Source of the DNA: Bacilli bacterium | GTDB taxonomy: Bacteria; Bacillota_I; Bacilli_A; RF39; UBA660 | Length of the DNA: 64,000 nucleotides | Reading direction: 5' to 3' | NCBI GenBank assembly: GCA_017511805.1 | Contig: JAFWJA010000011.1 | Location: 16,301-80,300 of the forward strand | Part shown: positions 15,968 to 24,920 of the stretch, piece by piece | How positions within the stretch are numbered: position 1 is the stretch's first letter | Layout: every line of letters begins with the position of its first letter | Translations under genes and position numbers: made by a program | The notes under the pieces: model-generated | Told to the model about the DNA's origin: nothing | What the model saw: only the letters and a program-made list of their open reading frames with translations | Database searches by the model: none

Positions 15968-17626
15968 CTATTCTCCTATCTCTAATAAATCTTCAAATTC
16001 ACTTTTTTTCTCTGATTTATTTTCTTTTATTTTATTATAAAGATCATTTTCATCTAATATATCAATCTTTTCTTTATTTTTTATTTTATTTACATAGATA
16101 TTTCTTTTTTCTTCCCATAATTTTTCATCATAGAAGCATACTTTTATATCTTTTGATAATTTATTAATAAAGAAATTTTCTAAATTAAATAAATCTTCAA
16201 ATAATTCATTCAATATATTTATATTAGATGCAGTTATTATTATACCATCTTTTGAACCAGCTTTGATAGTACAATCAGATAATAAGTTAAAATATTTTCT
16301 ATCATCTAAATTATCTAATTGTTCCTCTAAATGATTCTTAAACTCTAAATATTCTTTTAATGACTCTTTATCAGCTTCTGCTAATATATTATTTAACCTT
16401 ATATCCATAAGTTCATTATAGATTTTGTATTTTTCATCAGGTTCTTTTTTTGTAATAGCATTTGTTTCTTTCTTTTCTTCAACTTCTATTTGTTTTTCCA
16501 CTTCTTTTTTATTCAAATCTAAAGAATTTTTATTTTTAATAACAACCTTTTCTACATTATCGACACGAACATTTGTTTTATTAACAATATCTAATATCCT
16601 TATTAATAATAAATCAAAATATATTTTTTTATTTTTTATATTTCTCATTTTATTGAGATAATCAGTTATTTCGAATGTAATATTAATTACATTATCTTTA
16701 CCTACTTTTTCAATTAGTTCATTATTTTTATTTATTTGATAGTTAATAAGATTATTTTTTAAATAATTAACTACATCTTCACAAATAAATGTATAATCTT
16801 TTCCTAATTCTTCAAATGAATCACTTATTTCAAAAACTTTATCCACATTATTATTGCATAAATTATCAAATAAATTTGTTATTTCATTATCACTAATTCT
16901 ACCATTTAAAAGTAATACATCATCTATCTTTATATCAGAGTTTGAATAAGAGTTTAATTGATCTAACAAACCAATTGCATCTCTTAATCCACCGGCAGAA
17001 TCAATACATATTTGATTAATTGCTTCATCTGTGATTTTAATATTTTCAGATTCACATATACTTTTAATTTTTTCAATCATTAATGGTTTAGGAATAGATT
17101 TAAACTCAAAATTTTGGCATCTAGATATAATAGTTAAAGGTACTTTTTGAATTTCTGTTGTTGCTAATATAAAAATTACATGTTTTGGAGGTTCTTCTAA
17201 TGTTTTTAATAAAGCATTGAATGCACCAGCTGATAACATATGAACCTCATCAATAATATAAATCTTATATTTAGAAAATGTAGGCATTAAAGAAATATGA
17301 TTCTTTATTTCTCTAATTTCATCTACTCCATTATTAGAAGCAGCATCCATTTCTATAATATCAACATTTTCATTATTATTACTCATTTTACAAATATCAC
17401 AATTTTCACAAGATATTCCATCTTTAACATTTTCACAGTTAATTGTTTTTGCAAAAATTTTAGCAATACTTGTTTTACCTGTACCTCTAGGACCTATAAA
17501 TAAATATGCATGTGTTAATTTATTATTCTTAATAGCATTTTTTAAAGTATTCACAACTATAGTTTGCCCACATACTTCATCAAAAGTTTTTGGTCTATAT
17601 TTTCTATATAATGCTTGGTATAACAT
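15968..17626 (-). CDS. dnaX: DNA polymerase III gamma/tau subunit
   Basis: 552 residues. N-terminal clamp-loader ATPase: Walker A GPRGTGKT (45-52), zinc cysteines C64, C73, C76, C79, Walker B IYIIDEVHML, sensor ILATTE and the SRC box (SRCQNFEF). The C-terminal part is a Lys/Glu-rich linker with a tau-like end that would bind the polymerase and helicase. I see no obvious frameshift signal for a short gamma form. The promoter region carries an extended -10 (TGGTATAAT) 25-30 bp upstream of the start. It heads the operon dnaX-yaaK-recR-bofA-holB-ricT. Confidence 0.96.
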   Translation of the reverse strand: MLYQALYRKYRPKTFDEVCGQTIVVNTLKNAIKNNKLTHAYLFIGPRGTGKTSIAKIFAKTINCENVKDGISCENCDICKMSNNNENVDIIEMDAASNNGVDEIREIKNHISLMPTFSKYKIYIIDEVHMLSAGAFNALLKTLEEPPKHVIFILATTEIQKVPLTIISRCQNFEFKSIPKPLMIEKIKSICESENIKITDEAINQICIDSAGGLRDAIGLLDQLNSYSNSDIKIDDVLLLNGRISDNEITNLFDNLCNNNVDKVFEISDSFEELGKDYTFICEDVVNYLKNNLINYQINKNNELIEKVGKDNVINITFEITDYLNKMRNIKNKKIYFDLLLIRILDIVNKTNVRVDNVEKVVIKNKNSLDLNKKEVEKQIEVEEKKETNAITKKEPDEKYKIYNELMDIRLNNILAEADKESLKEYLEFKNHLEEQLDNLDDRKYFNLLSDCTIKAGSKDGIIITASNINILNELFEDLFNLENFFINKLSKDIKVCFYDEKLWEEKRNIYVNKIKNKEKIDILDENDLYNKIKENKSEKKSEFEDLLEIGE

Positions 17627-17722
17627 GTTGATCTTCCTTTCAATATAATTATACCATATTTTCCTTTATTTATAATATAATTTAGATATATAAAACAAAA
17701 CATTTTTAATAAATCAAATTAA

Positions 17723-17738
17723 TGTTTCACGTGAAACA
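17723..17738. promoter_or_regulatory. parS site 1
   Basis: Perfect TGTTTCACGTGAAACA, the consensus that Bacillus Spo0J (ParB) binds to load onto origin-proximal DNA. Confidence 0.95.
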
Positions 17739-17760
17739 TTGGTTAAAAAATATATCTATA

Positions 17761-17776
17761 TGTTTCACGTGAAACA
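17761..17776. promoter_or_regulatory. parS site 2
   Basis: Perfect TGTTTCACGTGAAACA, 38 bp from site 1. Confidence 0.95.
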
Positions 17777-17786
17777 TAGAAAAATA

Positions 17787-17814
17787 AAAAAATATTTCCC
17801 GGGAAATATTTTTT
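17787..17814. promoter_or_regulatory. Noc-binding site 1 within a 28-bp palindrome
   Basis: The core ATTTCCCGGGAAAT (17794-17807) is identical to the Bacillus Noc-binding site. It is embedded in a perfect palindrome with A-rich and T-rich arms of 14 bases each. Confidence 0.9.
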
Positions 17815-17831
17815 GATTATTTTTCAAAAAA

Positions 17832-17865
17832 AATAATCAATGTTTCACGTGAAACATTGATTATT
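17832..17865 (-). terminator. tadA terminator built on parS site 3
   Basis: The parS palindrome (17841-17856, perfect TGTTTCACGTGAAACA) is extended by complementary AATAATCAA/TTGATTATT arms to 34 bp and followed on the minus strand by a run of T's. It directly follows the tadA stop codon, so it probably serves both as ParB site and as intrinsic terminator. Confidence 0.8.
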
Positions 17866-18268
17866 ATCTTTTGTTTTTAAAAAAATTAGTTAGTACATCT
17901 GCAAAATTATCATTTTTTATATAATTATAATTAGGATTAGATTCTGTTTCTTCATTATTTTGTTTTATAAAATAATAAATGTTATTAATTCTCGCTTTTT
18001 TTATTATTTCTTTACACATAGAACAAGGTTCTAATGTAACATATAGAGCACAATTATTTAATCTCCAATTATTTAATTTCTTTGAAGCTTTTTTAATAAC
18101 GTCTATTTCAGCATGACCCAATACATTTTGTTTTTGTTCAGTTTTATTATAAGTTCTTGCAATAATTTTATTATTATAAACAATTAATGCAGCTATTGGT
18201 ACTTCATTATATCTTTGTGCTTTTAATACTAATTTATTTAATTCTTTTATTATTATTTCATTATTCAT
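17864..18268 (-). CDS. tadA: tRNA(Arg)-specific adenosine deaminase
   Basis: Converts A34 to inosine in the tRNA-Arg anticodon. 134 residues from the ATG at 18268, which has a GGAG site 7 bases upstream. Zinc and catalytic motifs: GHAEID (H52, E54) and EPCSMC (C82, C85). A longer in-frame version exists but its extra 26 residues are translated from the SRP RNA gene, so I reject it. Short relative to typical ~150-residue TadA. It follows the SRP RNA gene closely; in Bacillus the SRP RNA gene lies between tadA (yaaJ) and dnaX. Confidence 0.92.
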   Translation of the reverse strand: MNNEIIIKELNKLVLKAQRYNEVPIAALIVYNNKIIARTYNKTEQKQNVLGHAEIDVIKKASKKLNNWRLNNCALYVTLEPCSMCKEIIKKARINNIYYFIKQNNEETESNPNYNYIKNDNFADVLTNFFKNKR

Positions 18269-18282
18269 ATAAATTCTCCATA

Positions 18283-18360
18283 AAAAAAAGCACACACGAA
18301 AATTAAATGTTAAGGCTGCTATATTTCTATCCTGACCTGGTTCCAAGTTTTTCGTTGTGC
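18283..18360 (-). ncRNA. ffs: Signal recognition particle RNA (small 4.5S type)
   Basis: The minus strand contains ACCAGGTCAGGATAGAAA and TAGCAGCC, the conserved Ffh-binding helix 8 with asymmetric loop and tetraloop. The ends pair as GCACAACGAAAA with TTTTCGTGTGTGC, closing a ~71-nucleotide hairpin RNA, and eight T's follow (A run 18282-18289), giving a built-in terminator. It is the short form without the Alu domain seen in Bacillus scRNA. A strong promoter lies just upstream. It acts with Ffh (not in the window) in cotranslational membrane targeting. Confidence 0.92.
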
Positions 18361-18366
18361 AAATAT

Positions 18367-18395
18367 AATATACTATGTTTTAATTTAAATGTCAA
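18367..18395 (-). promoter_or_regulatory. Promoter of the SRP RNA gene
   Basis: Perfect TTGACA (18390-18395), 17-base spacer, TATATT (18367-18372), then 6 bases to the predicted RNA 5' end at 18360. This is the strongest-looking promoter of the left arm, as expected for an abundant RNA. Confidence 0.88.
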
Positions 18396-18409
18396 TTTTA
18401 TATTATATA

Positions 18410-18573
18410 TGTTTCACGTGAAACATTGATATTTACTTCTTATGTATGTTTCACGTGAAACATTGATATTTACTTCTTATGTATGTTTCACGTGAAACAT
18501 TGATATTTACTTCTTATGTATGTTTCACGTGAAACATTGGGTGTGAATATACTTTTATGTTTCACGTGAAACA
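18410..18573. repeat. Array of five parS sites at a 37-bp period
   Basis: Perfect TGTTTCACGTGAAACA copies at 18410-18425, 18447-18462, 18484-18499, 18521-18536 and 18558-18573, each start exactly 37 bp from the last. The first three spacers are identical (TTGATATTTACTTCTTATGTA), so this is a tandem duplication of a 37-bp unit; the last spacer is different in sequence but kept at the same length. Confidence 0.97.
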
Positions 18574-18607
18574 TTAATTTTTTTATGAATAATTAATTTA
18601 AAGTAAT

Positions 18608-18637
18608 AAAAAAATATTTCCCGGGAAATATTTTTTT
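18608..18637. promoter_or_regulatory. Noc-binding site 2 in a 30-bp palindrome; probable gyrA terminator
   Basis: The core ATTTCCCGGGAAAT (18616-18629) is identical to the Bacillus Noc site. Its perfect palindromic arms of 15 bases end in A7/T7, so RNA from gyrA (minus strand) would form a hairpin with a U tail here. Confidence 0.88.
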
Positions 18638-18652
18638 ATATTTTTTTTGATA

Positions 18653-18668
18653 TGTTTCACGTGAAACA
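18653..18668. promoter_or_regulatory. parS site 9, next to the gyrA stop codon
   Basis: Perfect TGTTTCACGTGAAACA, 11 bp beyond the gyrA stop codon and 95 bp from the start of the previous parS. Confidence 0.95.
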
Positions 18669-18678
18669 TTAGTTATTA

Positions 18679-21159
18679 TTATTCTTCAGATGTAGGCTCT
18701 TGTTGTTCTAGATTTTCAGTTTGCTCTGATTCCTCTTCTTTTTTAGAAATTGATACAGTTGCAACTTTTTGATTATCTTTTAGATTAATTAATCTTACCC
18801 CTTGTGTTACTCTACTCATTTTAGATACTTGTTCAAGTGGAATTCTTATTACTATACCACTATCAGTGATAATAATTAGATCAGAATCTTGTTCAACTTT
18901 ATTAATTGATACTAAATTACCGTTCTTTTCAGTAACATTTAATCCTTTAACACCTTTACTTCCTCTATGAGTAAGTCTATATTCACAAACATTTGTACGT
19001 TTTCCATAACCCTTCTCAGTTATTATAAGGATTTCATCTTCTTCTGATACTACCTCTGCACTTATACAATCAGTTTTATCATCTATATCAATACCTTTAA
19101 CACCAGATGCAGTTCTTCCAAGTACTCTTATTTCATTTTCATCAAACTTAACCATTCTACCATTTGATGCACCTATTAATACTTGATCATTACCACTTGT
19201 TAAGAATACAGTTAATAATTCATCATCTTCTTTTAATCCAATTGCTATTTTACCTGTTATTCTTATATTTTCAAACTCACTAATTGAAGTTCTCTTAACA
19301 AGGCCTCGTTTTGTTACGAATGTGATTAATTTATTTTCTATACCTTCTTCATTTCTTACAGGAAGTATAGCTTTAACTAATTCTTCTTTTTCTATTGGTA
19401 ATAAGTTAATTATTGGTAATCCTTTAGCTTGTCTACTAAATTCTGGTACTTTATAACCCTTGATTCTGTATACTTTTCCTTTATTTGTAAAGAATAATAC
19501 ATCATCATGAGTCTTTAATGTAACCATTTTTTCAACAAAGTCTTCTTCATTAGTTGTCATTCCTTTAATTCCAACTCCACCTTTATTTTGTACCTTATAA
19601 GTATCAATTGGTAAACGTTTAATATATCCTTTATTAGTTAAATTAATAATGATATCCTCAACTGGAATTAATGATTCATCTTCGATATAGTCGATTGCTG
19701 TCATATCTATAGTTGTTCTTCTATCATCTGAATATTTATTCTTAATTTCAATTAATTCTTCTTTAATTATAGCTAAAACCTTTTCTTCACTAGCTAGAAT
19801 TGATTTGTATTCTTCAATTTTCTTTAATAATTCAGCTAATTCTGATTCAATCTTATCCCTTTCTAATCCAGTTAATCTTCTTAACTTCATTTCTAGAATA
19901 GCATCAGATTGTATGCTAGTTAAAGCAAAATTACTCATTAATTTATCTTTTGCTTCTTGATCAGTCTTAGATCCTCTAATTATTTTAATTACTTCATCAA
20001 TATGATCTAACGCTATTTTTAAACCTTCTAAGATGTGTACTCTATCTTCTGCTTTCTTTAAGTCATATTGAGTTCTTCTAGTAATTATTTCTTTTTGATA
20101 ATCAACATATTTAGCTATTATTTCCTTTAAACCAAGTATTTTTGGTACCCCTTTATCAAGCATTAAGAAAATAATACCAAAATTTGTTTGAAAATCTGTA
20201 TGTTTATATAAATTATTTAAAATTACTTGTGGATTAGCATCTTTTTTAAGAGTAATTGTTATTTTTACTCCTTCTTTTAAGTCTGTATGGTAATCAGATA
20301 TGCCATCTATAACCTTATTATGTACTAATTCAGCAACTTTATTCTTTAATGTTTGTGTATTAACACCATATGGAACTTCATCAATAATAATATAATGTTT
20401 ACCATCTTTTTCTTCAATTGTTGCCCTACTTCTTATTGTTATTGATCCTCTACCTGTTTCATATGCATTTTTAATACCACTATTTCCTAGAATTATACCT
20501 CCTGTTGGAAAATCAGGACCTTTAACATAATTCATTAATCCTAATGTATCTATTTCAGGATTATCTATATATGCTACACAACCATCAATTACTTCTCCTA
20601 AGTTATGTGGTGGAATATTTGTTGCCATACCAACGGCAATACCCATAGTACCATTAACTAATATATTAGGAAATCTTGATGGTAAAACTGTTGGTTCTGT
20701 TTCAGATTCATCAAAGTTTGGTGTCATATCAACAGTTTCTTTTTGTATATCTCTTAATAATTCTAATGATATTTTTGAAAGTCTTGCTTCTGTATAACGC
20801 ATTGCTGCTGCTCCATAACCTTCAATATTACCAAAATTACCATGTCCATCTACTAAACAATTTCTATAACTGAAGTCTTGAGCCATGTGAACCATTGCTT
20901 CATATATAGAAGAATCTCCATGTGGATGGTATTTACCCATAACATCTCCGACAATTCTTGCCGATTTTCTATGAGGTTTGTCTGGTGTGTATCCTGATTC
21001 ATACATTGACCAAAGTATTCTTCTATGTACTGGTTTTAAACCATCTCTTAAATCAGGCAATGCACGAGCTACTATAACACTCATTGAATATTCTAGGAAT
21101 GATGTTTCAATTTCTTTAACTATGTTATTTTCTTGTAATCTATCTCTACTATGATCCAT
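18679..21159 (-). CDS. gyrA: DNA gyrase subunit A
   Basis: The 826-residue breakage-reunion subunit of gyrase, which introduces negative supercoils. Catalytic tyrosine Y122 in [11 protein letters not shown]; quinolone-determining region GDSSIYEAM with S83/S84 and E87, the usual wild-type Gram-positive pattern. The C-terminal half carries the beta-pinwheel with GyrA-box-like QRRGGKG counterpart [11 protein letters not shown] (about 520-530). It ends in an acidic Glu/Gln tail. It begins 11 bp after gyrB with an AGGAGG site, so gyrB-gyrA form an operon. Confidence 0.97.
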   Translation of the reverse strand: MDHSRDRLQENNIVKEIETSFLEYSMSVIVARALPDLRDGLKPVHRRILWSMYESGYTPDKPHRKSARIVGDVMGKYHPHGDSSIYEAMVHMAQDFSYRNCLVDGHGNFGNIEGYGAAAMRYTEARLSKISLELLRDIQKETVDMTPNFDESETEPTVLPSRFPNILVNGTMGIAVGMATNIPPHNLGEVIDGCVAYIDNPEIDTLGLMNYVKGPDFPTGGIILGNSGIKNAYETGRGSITIRSRATIEEKDGKHYIIIDEVPYGVNTQTLKNKVAELVHNKVIDGISDYHTDLKEGVKITITLKKDANPQVILNNLYKHTDFQTNFGIIFLMLDKGVPKILGLKEIIAKYVDYQKEIITRRTQYDLKKAEDRVHILEGLKIALDHIDEVIKIIRGSKTDQEAKDKLMSNFALTSIQSDAILEMKLRRLTGLERDKIESELAELLKKIEEYKSILASEEKVLAIIKEELIEIKNKYSDDRRTTIDMTAIDYIEDESLIPVEDIIINLTNKGYIKRLPIDTYKVQNKGGVGIKGMTTNEEDFVEKMVTLKTHDDVLFFTNKGKVYRIKGYKVPEFSRQAKGLPIINLLPIEKEELVKAILPVRNEEGIENKLITFVTKRGLVKRTSISEFENIRITGKIAIGLKEDDELLTVFLTSGNDQVLIGASNGRMVKFDENEIRVLGRTASGVKGIDIDDKTDCISAEVVSEEDEILIITEKGYGKRTNVCEYRLTHRGSKGVKGLNVTEKNGNLVSINKVEQDSDLIIITDSGIVIRIPLEQVSKMSRVTQGVRLINLKDNQKVATVSISKKEEESEQTENLEQQEPTSEE

Positions 21160-21170
21160 ATTCTAACCTC

Positions 21171-23087
21171 CTAAAAATCCAAATTCTCTGCATATACAGC
21201 ATTTTCTTCTATAAATTGTCTTCTTGGACCTACATCCTCACCCATTAACTTAGCAAAGGCAGCATCTGCTGTTGCTAAATCATCAACAGTTATTTTTCTT
21301 AAAATTCTCTTATTAATATCCATTGTTGTTTCATTTAATTCTTCAGCATCCATTTCACCAAGTCCCTTCATACGAGCTATATCGTACTTAGTATTTGGGT
21401 TTAAAGAAGCTAGATATTCATCTCTTTCTTCTTCATTTAAAACATATTTTATAGTTTTACCATGTTTTATACAGAATAATGGTGGTTGAGCAGCATATAC
21501 ATGTCCTGCTTCCACTATTGGTCTAAAGAATCTATAGAATAATGTTAATAATAATACTCTAATATGTGATCCATCAACATCTGCATCGGTCATCATTATA
21601 ATTTTGTCATATCTTAACTTACTTAAATCAAATTCATCACCAATACCAGTACCAAATGCAGTTATAATTGTTCTTATTTCTTCATTTGATAATGCTTTAT
21701 CTAATCTTGCTTTTTCAACATTTAATATTTTACCTTTTAAAGGAAGTATTGCTTGAGTCATTGAATCTCTACCTTTAATAGCAGATCCACCTGCAGAATC
21801 TCCCTCGACTAGGAATATTTCACATACTGAAGGATCTTTTTCCTTACAATCAACTAGTTTTCCACCAAAATTAATTGGATCTAAATCACTTTTTCTTCTA
21901 GTTAATTCTCTTGCTCTTTTAGCAGCTACTCTTGCTCTTGCAGCAGTCATAGTTTTATCTATAATAACTCTTGCTTCTTCTGGATTTTCCATTAAGAATC
22001 TTTCAAATCCATCTGCAAATACGTTATCTGCTATTTTTCTAACTTCTGAGTTACCAAGTCTTCCTTTAGTTTGCCCTTCAAACTGTGGATTTGGATGTTT
22101 ACATGAAACAATCATTGTTAATCCTTCTTTAACATCCTCACCTGTAAGAGCTTCATCTTTTTCTTTTAATATATTATTCTTTCTAGCATAGTTGTTGATA
22201 ATTCTTGTTAAAGCTCTTCTAACTCCTTCTTCATGAGTTCCACCATCATGAGTATTAATATTGTTAACAAATGAGAATATACTATCTGTATAACCAGTAT
22301 TATATTGCATTGCTACTTCTAAGAATACTCCAGCTTCTTCTCCATCTAAATGAATTATTTCATCATGAATTGGAGTCTTTCCCTTATTTAAATACTTAAC
22401 ATATTCACTAATACCACCTTCATAAAGGAATGAATCTTGTTTTTGTTCTTCTCCTCTTTCATCAGTAAGTGTTAATCTTAAGTCTTTATTTAAGAAAGCT
22501 AACTCTCTAGTTCTTACTTTCAATGTATCATAATCATATATATCAGTATCAAATATATCAGGATCTGGTTTAAATGTAACTGTTGTTCCTGTTGTATCTG
22601 TATCACAAACACCTATTTCATGTAGTTTTTGAGTAGTTTTACCACCATTTTCAAACTTACATTCATATATTTTACCTTCTCTTTTTACTGTTACTTCAAC
22701 CCAAGAAGATAAGGCATTAACTACAGATGCACCAACACCATGTAATCCTCCAGATACTTTATATCCGCCTCCACCAAATTTACCACCTGCATGTAATACT
22801 GTATAAACAGTTTCTACTGTGGAAATTCCTGTTTTTGGATGTACTGCTACTGGAATACCTCTACCATCATCTACAACTGTAATAGAATTATCTTTATGAA
22901 TAGTAATTTCAATATGCTTACAGAATCCTGCTAAAGCTTCATCTATAGCATTATCAACAATTTCCCATACAAGATGATGTAATCCTTTAACATCAGTTGT
23001 ACCAATATACATACCCGGTCTTTTTCTAACTGCTTCTAATCCTTCTAAGACTTGAATATCGGAAGCATCATACTTATTTTCTGCCAT
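21171..23087 (-). CDS. gyrB: DNA gyrase subunit B
   Basis: 638 residues: GHKL ATPase domain ([35 protein letters not shown]), transducer, then the Toprim region with [21 protein letters not shown] and [12 protein letters not shown]. The start is the ATG at 23087, after AGAGGTG; an upstream extension overlaps the end of recF. The recF-gyrB-gyrA order is the standard Bacilli origin arrangement. Confidence 0.97.
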   Translation of the reverse strand: MAENKYDASDIQVLEGLEAVRKRPGMYIGTTDVKGLHHLVWEIVDNAIDEALAGFCKHIEITIHKDNSITVVDDGRGIPVAVHPKTGISTVETVYTVLHAGGKFGGGGYKVSGGLHGVGASVVNALSSWVEVTVKREGKIYECKFENGGKTTQKLHEIGVCDTDTTGTTVTFKPDPDIFDTDIYDYDTLKVRTRELAFLNKDLRLTLTDERGEEQKQDSFLYEGGISEYVKYLNKGKTPIHDEIIHLDGEEAGVFLEVAMQYNTGYTDSIFSFVNNINTHDGGTHEEGVRRALTRIINNYARKNNILKEKDEALTGEDVKEGLTMIVSCKHPNPQFEGQTKGRLGNSEVRKIADNVFADGFERFLMENPEEARVIIDKTMTAARARVAAKRARELTRRKSDLDPINFGGKLVDCKEKDPSVCEIFLVEGDSAGGSAIKGRDSMTQAILPLKGKILNVEKARLDKALSNEEIRTIITAFGTGIGDEFDLSKLRYDKIIMMTDADVDGSHIRVLLLTLFYRFFRPIVEAGHVYAAQPPLFCIKHGKTIKYVLNEEERDEYLASLNPNTKYDIARMKGLGEMDAEELNETTMDINKRILRKITVDDLATADAAFAKLMGEDVGPRRQFIEENAVYAENLDF

Positions 23088-23088
23088 T

Positions 23089-24189
23089 TTACTCACCTCT
23101 TGTAACCTTTCCATCTTCTATTTTAAATATATCTGCATTTTTTACTATTTTCTTACTTATATTATCTAAATCTGTTGATGTAATAAATACTTGTAATCCA
23201 TTTTCTATATATTTAATAATATTAGTTTTCTTAATTTTATCTAACTCACTAAATATATCATCTAATAATAATATTGGTTCTTTATTAAATTCATTCTTAT
23301 ATATTTCTATTTCTGCTAGTTTTAAACATAATATAGATACTCTATGTTGTCCTTGTGAACCATAATTATTTATTTTTACATCATCTATATAAATAGAAAA
23401 ATCATCTTTATGTACTCCTAACAAAGTTACTTTTTGAAATACTTCGTTATTAAATACACCTTCATACTTTCTTTGTAACTGGTAGAATAAATCTTCATCT
23501 GATTCTTCATTTTCTATAAAAGAATCATATTTAACTAATATACTTTCCTTGCCAGTTATATTTTTATAGATATCTTTTATATACTTATTTATTTTATTAA
23601 CAAAACTGTTTCTTTCCTTATATATATAAATATTTAATTTTATCAACTTATCAGTTAGAATATTAAAATAATCTAAATCAATTTTTTCTGTTGTTTTTAA
23701 ATATTCATTTCTAGTTTTTAGTACCTTATTATAATCACTTAAATATCTAACATAATCATTATTTAAACCAGATATTTCTACATTAAAAAATGACCTTCTA
23801 TTTAATGGTGTTCCTTTAATTATTTCTAAATCATCAGGACAAAACATAATTGCATTAATTCTAGATAAGTAAGAACTTACCTTTTTTAAAGGGTTACTAT
23901 TAACAGAAACTCGTTTTCCTTCATTATTAATAAGTACCTCGTAATTGGTTGTTTCATTATTATCTTCAACATCACCAATTACTTTAGTAAATAAAGAATT
24001 TTGTTTTATCAAATAAGTATCCTTAGATGTTCTATGTGATTTAGTTAAAGCTAATACATAGATACTTTCTAGTATATTAGTTTTACCTTGAGCATTGTTT
24101 CCAATGAATATGTTTATATTTTTATCAAAATTTAGTTCAAGATCATCATAATTTCTAAATTTTTTTAATGTTAATTTCTTTAAAAACAT
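23089..24189 (-). CDS. recF: DNA replication and repair protein RecF
   Basis: 366 residues of an SMC-like ATPase: Walker [10 protein letters not shown] (30-38), signature region [10 protein letters not shown], and Walker [15 protein letters not shown]. It helps load RecA at gaps together with RecR (encoded 8 kb further on). Its stop codon lies inside the gyrB ribosome binding region. The ATG follows AGGTTTAAA. A 131-bp gap separates it from comK; the gap has a possible extended -10 (TGGTATAAT) but no trace of the S4-domain gene yaaA that normally precedes recF. Confidence 0.96.
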   Translation of the reverse strand: MFLKKLTLKKFRNYDDLELNFDKNINIFIGNNAQGKTNILESIYVLALTKSHRTSKDTYLIKQNSLFTKVIGDVEDNNETTNYEVLINNEGKRVSVNSNPLKKVSSYLSRINAIMFCPDDLEIIKGTPLNRRSFFNVEISGLNNDYVRYLSDYNKVLKTRNEYLKTTEKIDLDYFNILTDKLIKLNIYIYKERNSFVNKINKYIKDIYKNITGKESILVKYDSFIENEESDEDLFYQLQRKYEGVFNNEVFQKVTLLGVHKDDFSIYIDDVKINNYGSQGQHRVSILCLKLAEIEIYKNEFNKEPILLLDDIFSELDKIKKTNIIKYIENGLQVFITSTDLDNISKKIVKNADIFKIEDGKVTRGE

Positions 24190-24303
24190 TTTAAACCTAT
24201 TTTTTTGACCATTTTATAAACCTACCACCTTAATAATGCTCCTACACATACAATACCATTATACCACAAAATGAGGTATTTTTGTGTATATTTTTGATTT
24301 TTT

Positions 24304-24336
24304 TATTAAAAAAATGCCACTTATTCAGTAGCATTT
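24304..24336 (-). terminator. Terminator of the comK-like gene
   Basis: AAATGC/GCATTT stem (24312-24317 with 24331-24336) with further pairing inside, followed on the minus strand by a T run. It overlaps the stop codon. Confidence 0.75.
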
Positions 24337-24773
24337 ATTCTTTTTCTTAGAACGGACTCTAATTTAGTTGCTCTAAGATATTGGTTGTCGAAAGATCCAT
24401 ATGAAATTGGTAAGTTAATCTTCTTATTATTAGAGAATAATAATTCTGTTTTTCCATTGTTATTTTCATACTTTTTTATATTATTTAAAGCAATCCAACA
24501 ACACTTATCTAGTCTAGGACTACAAGTAGGAAAATAAATTAAATTACGTGATTCTTCAATTATAATTGGTGACTTATGTGAAATACCAATTAATTTCTTT
24601 GTTCCTTCATGTCTTCCAGTGTAGCTACTACCAAAGAATTCACAGCTATTTTCAATAATTTCCATAACTGGTTTCTTTACCAAATACATATTCTCCTTTT
24701 CCACAACCTTTGTTTCATTTTGTGATACTGGTAATAAAGCTAATGTATCACAATTAATCTCATAAGAAATCAT
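24321..24773 (-). CDS. comK: ComK-family competence transcription factor, short form
   Basis: 150 residues that match ComK along their length: EINCDTLALLPV near the start, FFGSSYTGRHEGTKKLIG (46-63), ISHKSPI (64-70), FPTCSPRLDKCCWIAL (81-96) and LPISYGSF (121-128). ComK binds paired AT boxes (AAAA-N5-TTTT) and switches on DNA-uptake genes in Bacillus. The start is the ATG 7 bases after GGGGG; a long upstream in-frame extension is probably leader. It ends soon after the conserved core, without the C-terminal tail that in Bacillus carries the MecA-recognition motif. It sits alone between dnaN and recF, with a terminator on each side. Whether it still controls competence is unknown. Confidence 0.88.
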   Translation of the reverse strand: MISYEINCDTLALLPVSQNETKVVEKENMYLVKKPVMEIIENSCEFFGSSYTGRHEGTKKLIGISHKSPIIIEESRNLIYFPTCSPRLDKCCWIALNNIKKYENNNGKTELLFSNNKKINLPISYGSFDNQYLRATKLESVLRKRINATE

Positions 24774-24805
24774 ATTCATTCCCCCTAACATTTTTGACTT
24801 CTTAA

Positions 24806-24835
24806 TAATTATTTTCTCCGTAAAAAAAATAATTA
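24806..24835 (-). promoter_or_regulatory. Inverted repeat in the comK leader
   Basis: TAATTATTTT and AAAATAATTA arms of 10 bases separated by 10 bases, about 33-60 bp upstream of the comK start. It could be an operator or a leader hairpin. It is not a ComK AAAA-N5-TTTT box. Confidence 0.35.
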
Positions 24836-24886
24836 CCCTTTTTATACTCATATTTTTTTAAAAAATTGACGATAATAGTCGAAAAC

Positions 24887-24916
24887 TAAAAAAAAGTACA
24901 ATTTTTTGTACTTTTT
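24887..24916 (-). terminator. Terminator of dnaN
   Basis: An 11-bp stem AAAAAGTACAA/TTGTACTTTTT (24891-24901 with 24906-24916) and a T run on the minus strand, 5 bp after the dnaN stop. Confidence 0.88.
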
Positions 24917-24920
24917 CTTA

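Larger units (their letters stand above)
17627..17863. promoter_or_regulatory. dnaX upstream region with parS and NBS palindromes
   Basis: No gene is visible. The dnaX-proximal part holds an extended -10 TGGTATAAT and ribosome binding site on the minus strand. The rest carries three perfect parS sites and one Noc-binding palindrome, listed separately. Confidence 0.75.
18347..18678. promoter_or_regulatory. Intergenic region between SRP RNA and gyrA
   Basis: No protein gene. From left to right it holds the 5' end and promoter of the SRP RNA, six perfect parS sites and one Noc-binding palindrome that probably also terminates gyrA. These are listed separately. Confidence 0.85.

Noticed and set aside
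18269..18346. N-terminal extension of tadA by 26 residues
   Set aside because: These codons lie in the SRP RNA gene and its terminator; the ATG at 18268 has a ribosome binding site.
18410..18573. Regular 37-bp repeats resembling a CRISPR array
   Set aside because: The spacers are identical or similar, the palindromes are perfect parS sequences, and there are no cas genes.
24190..24320. Remnant of yaaA (S4 domain) upstream of recF
   Set aside because: Translations of the gap give only very short frames with no S4-like sequence.
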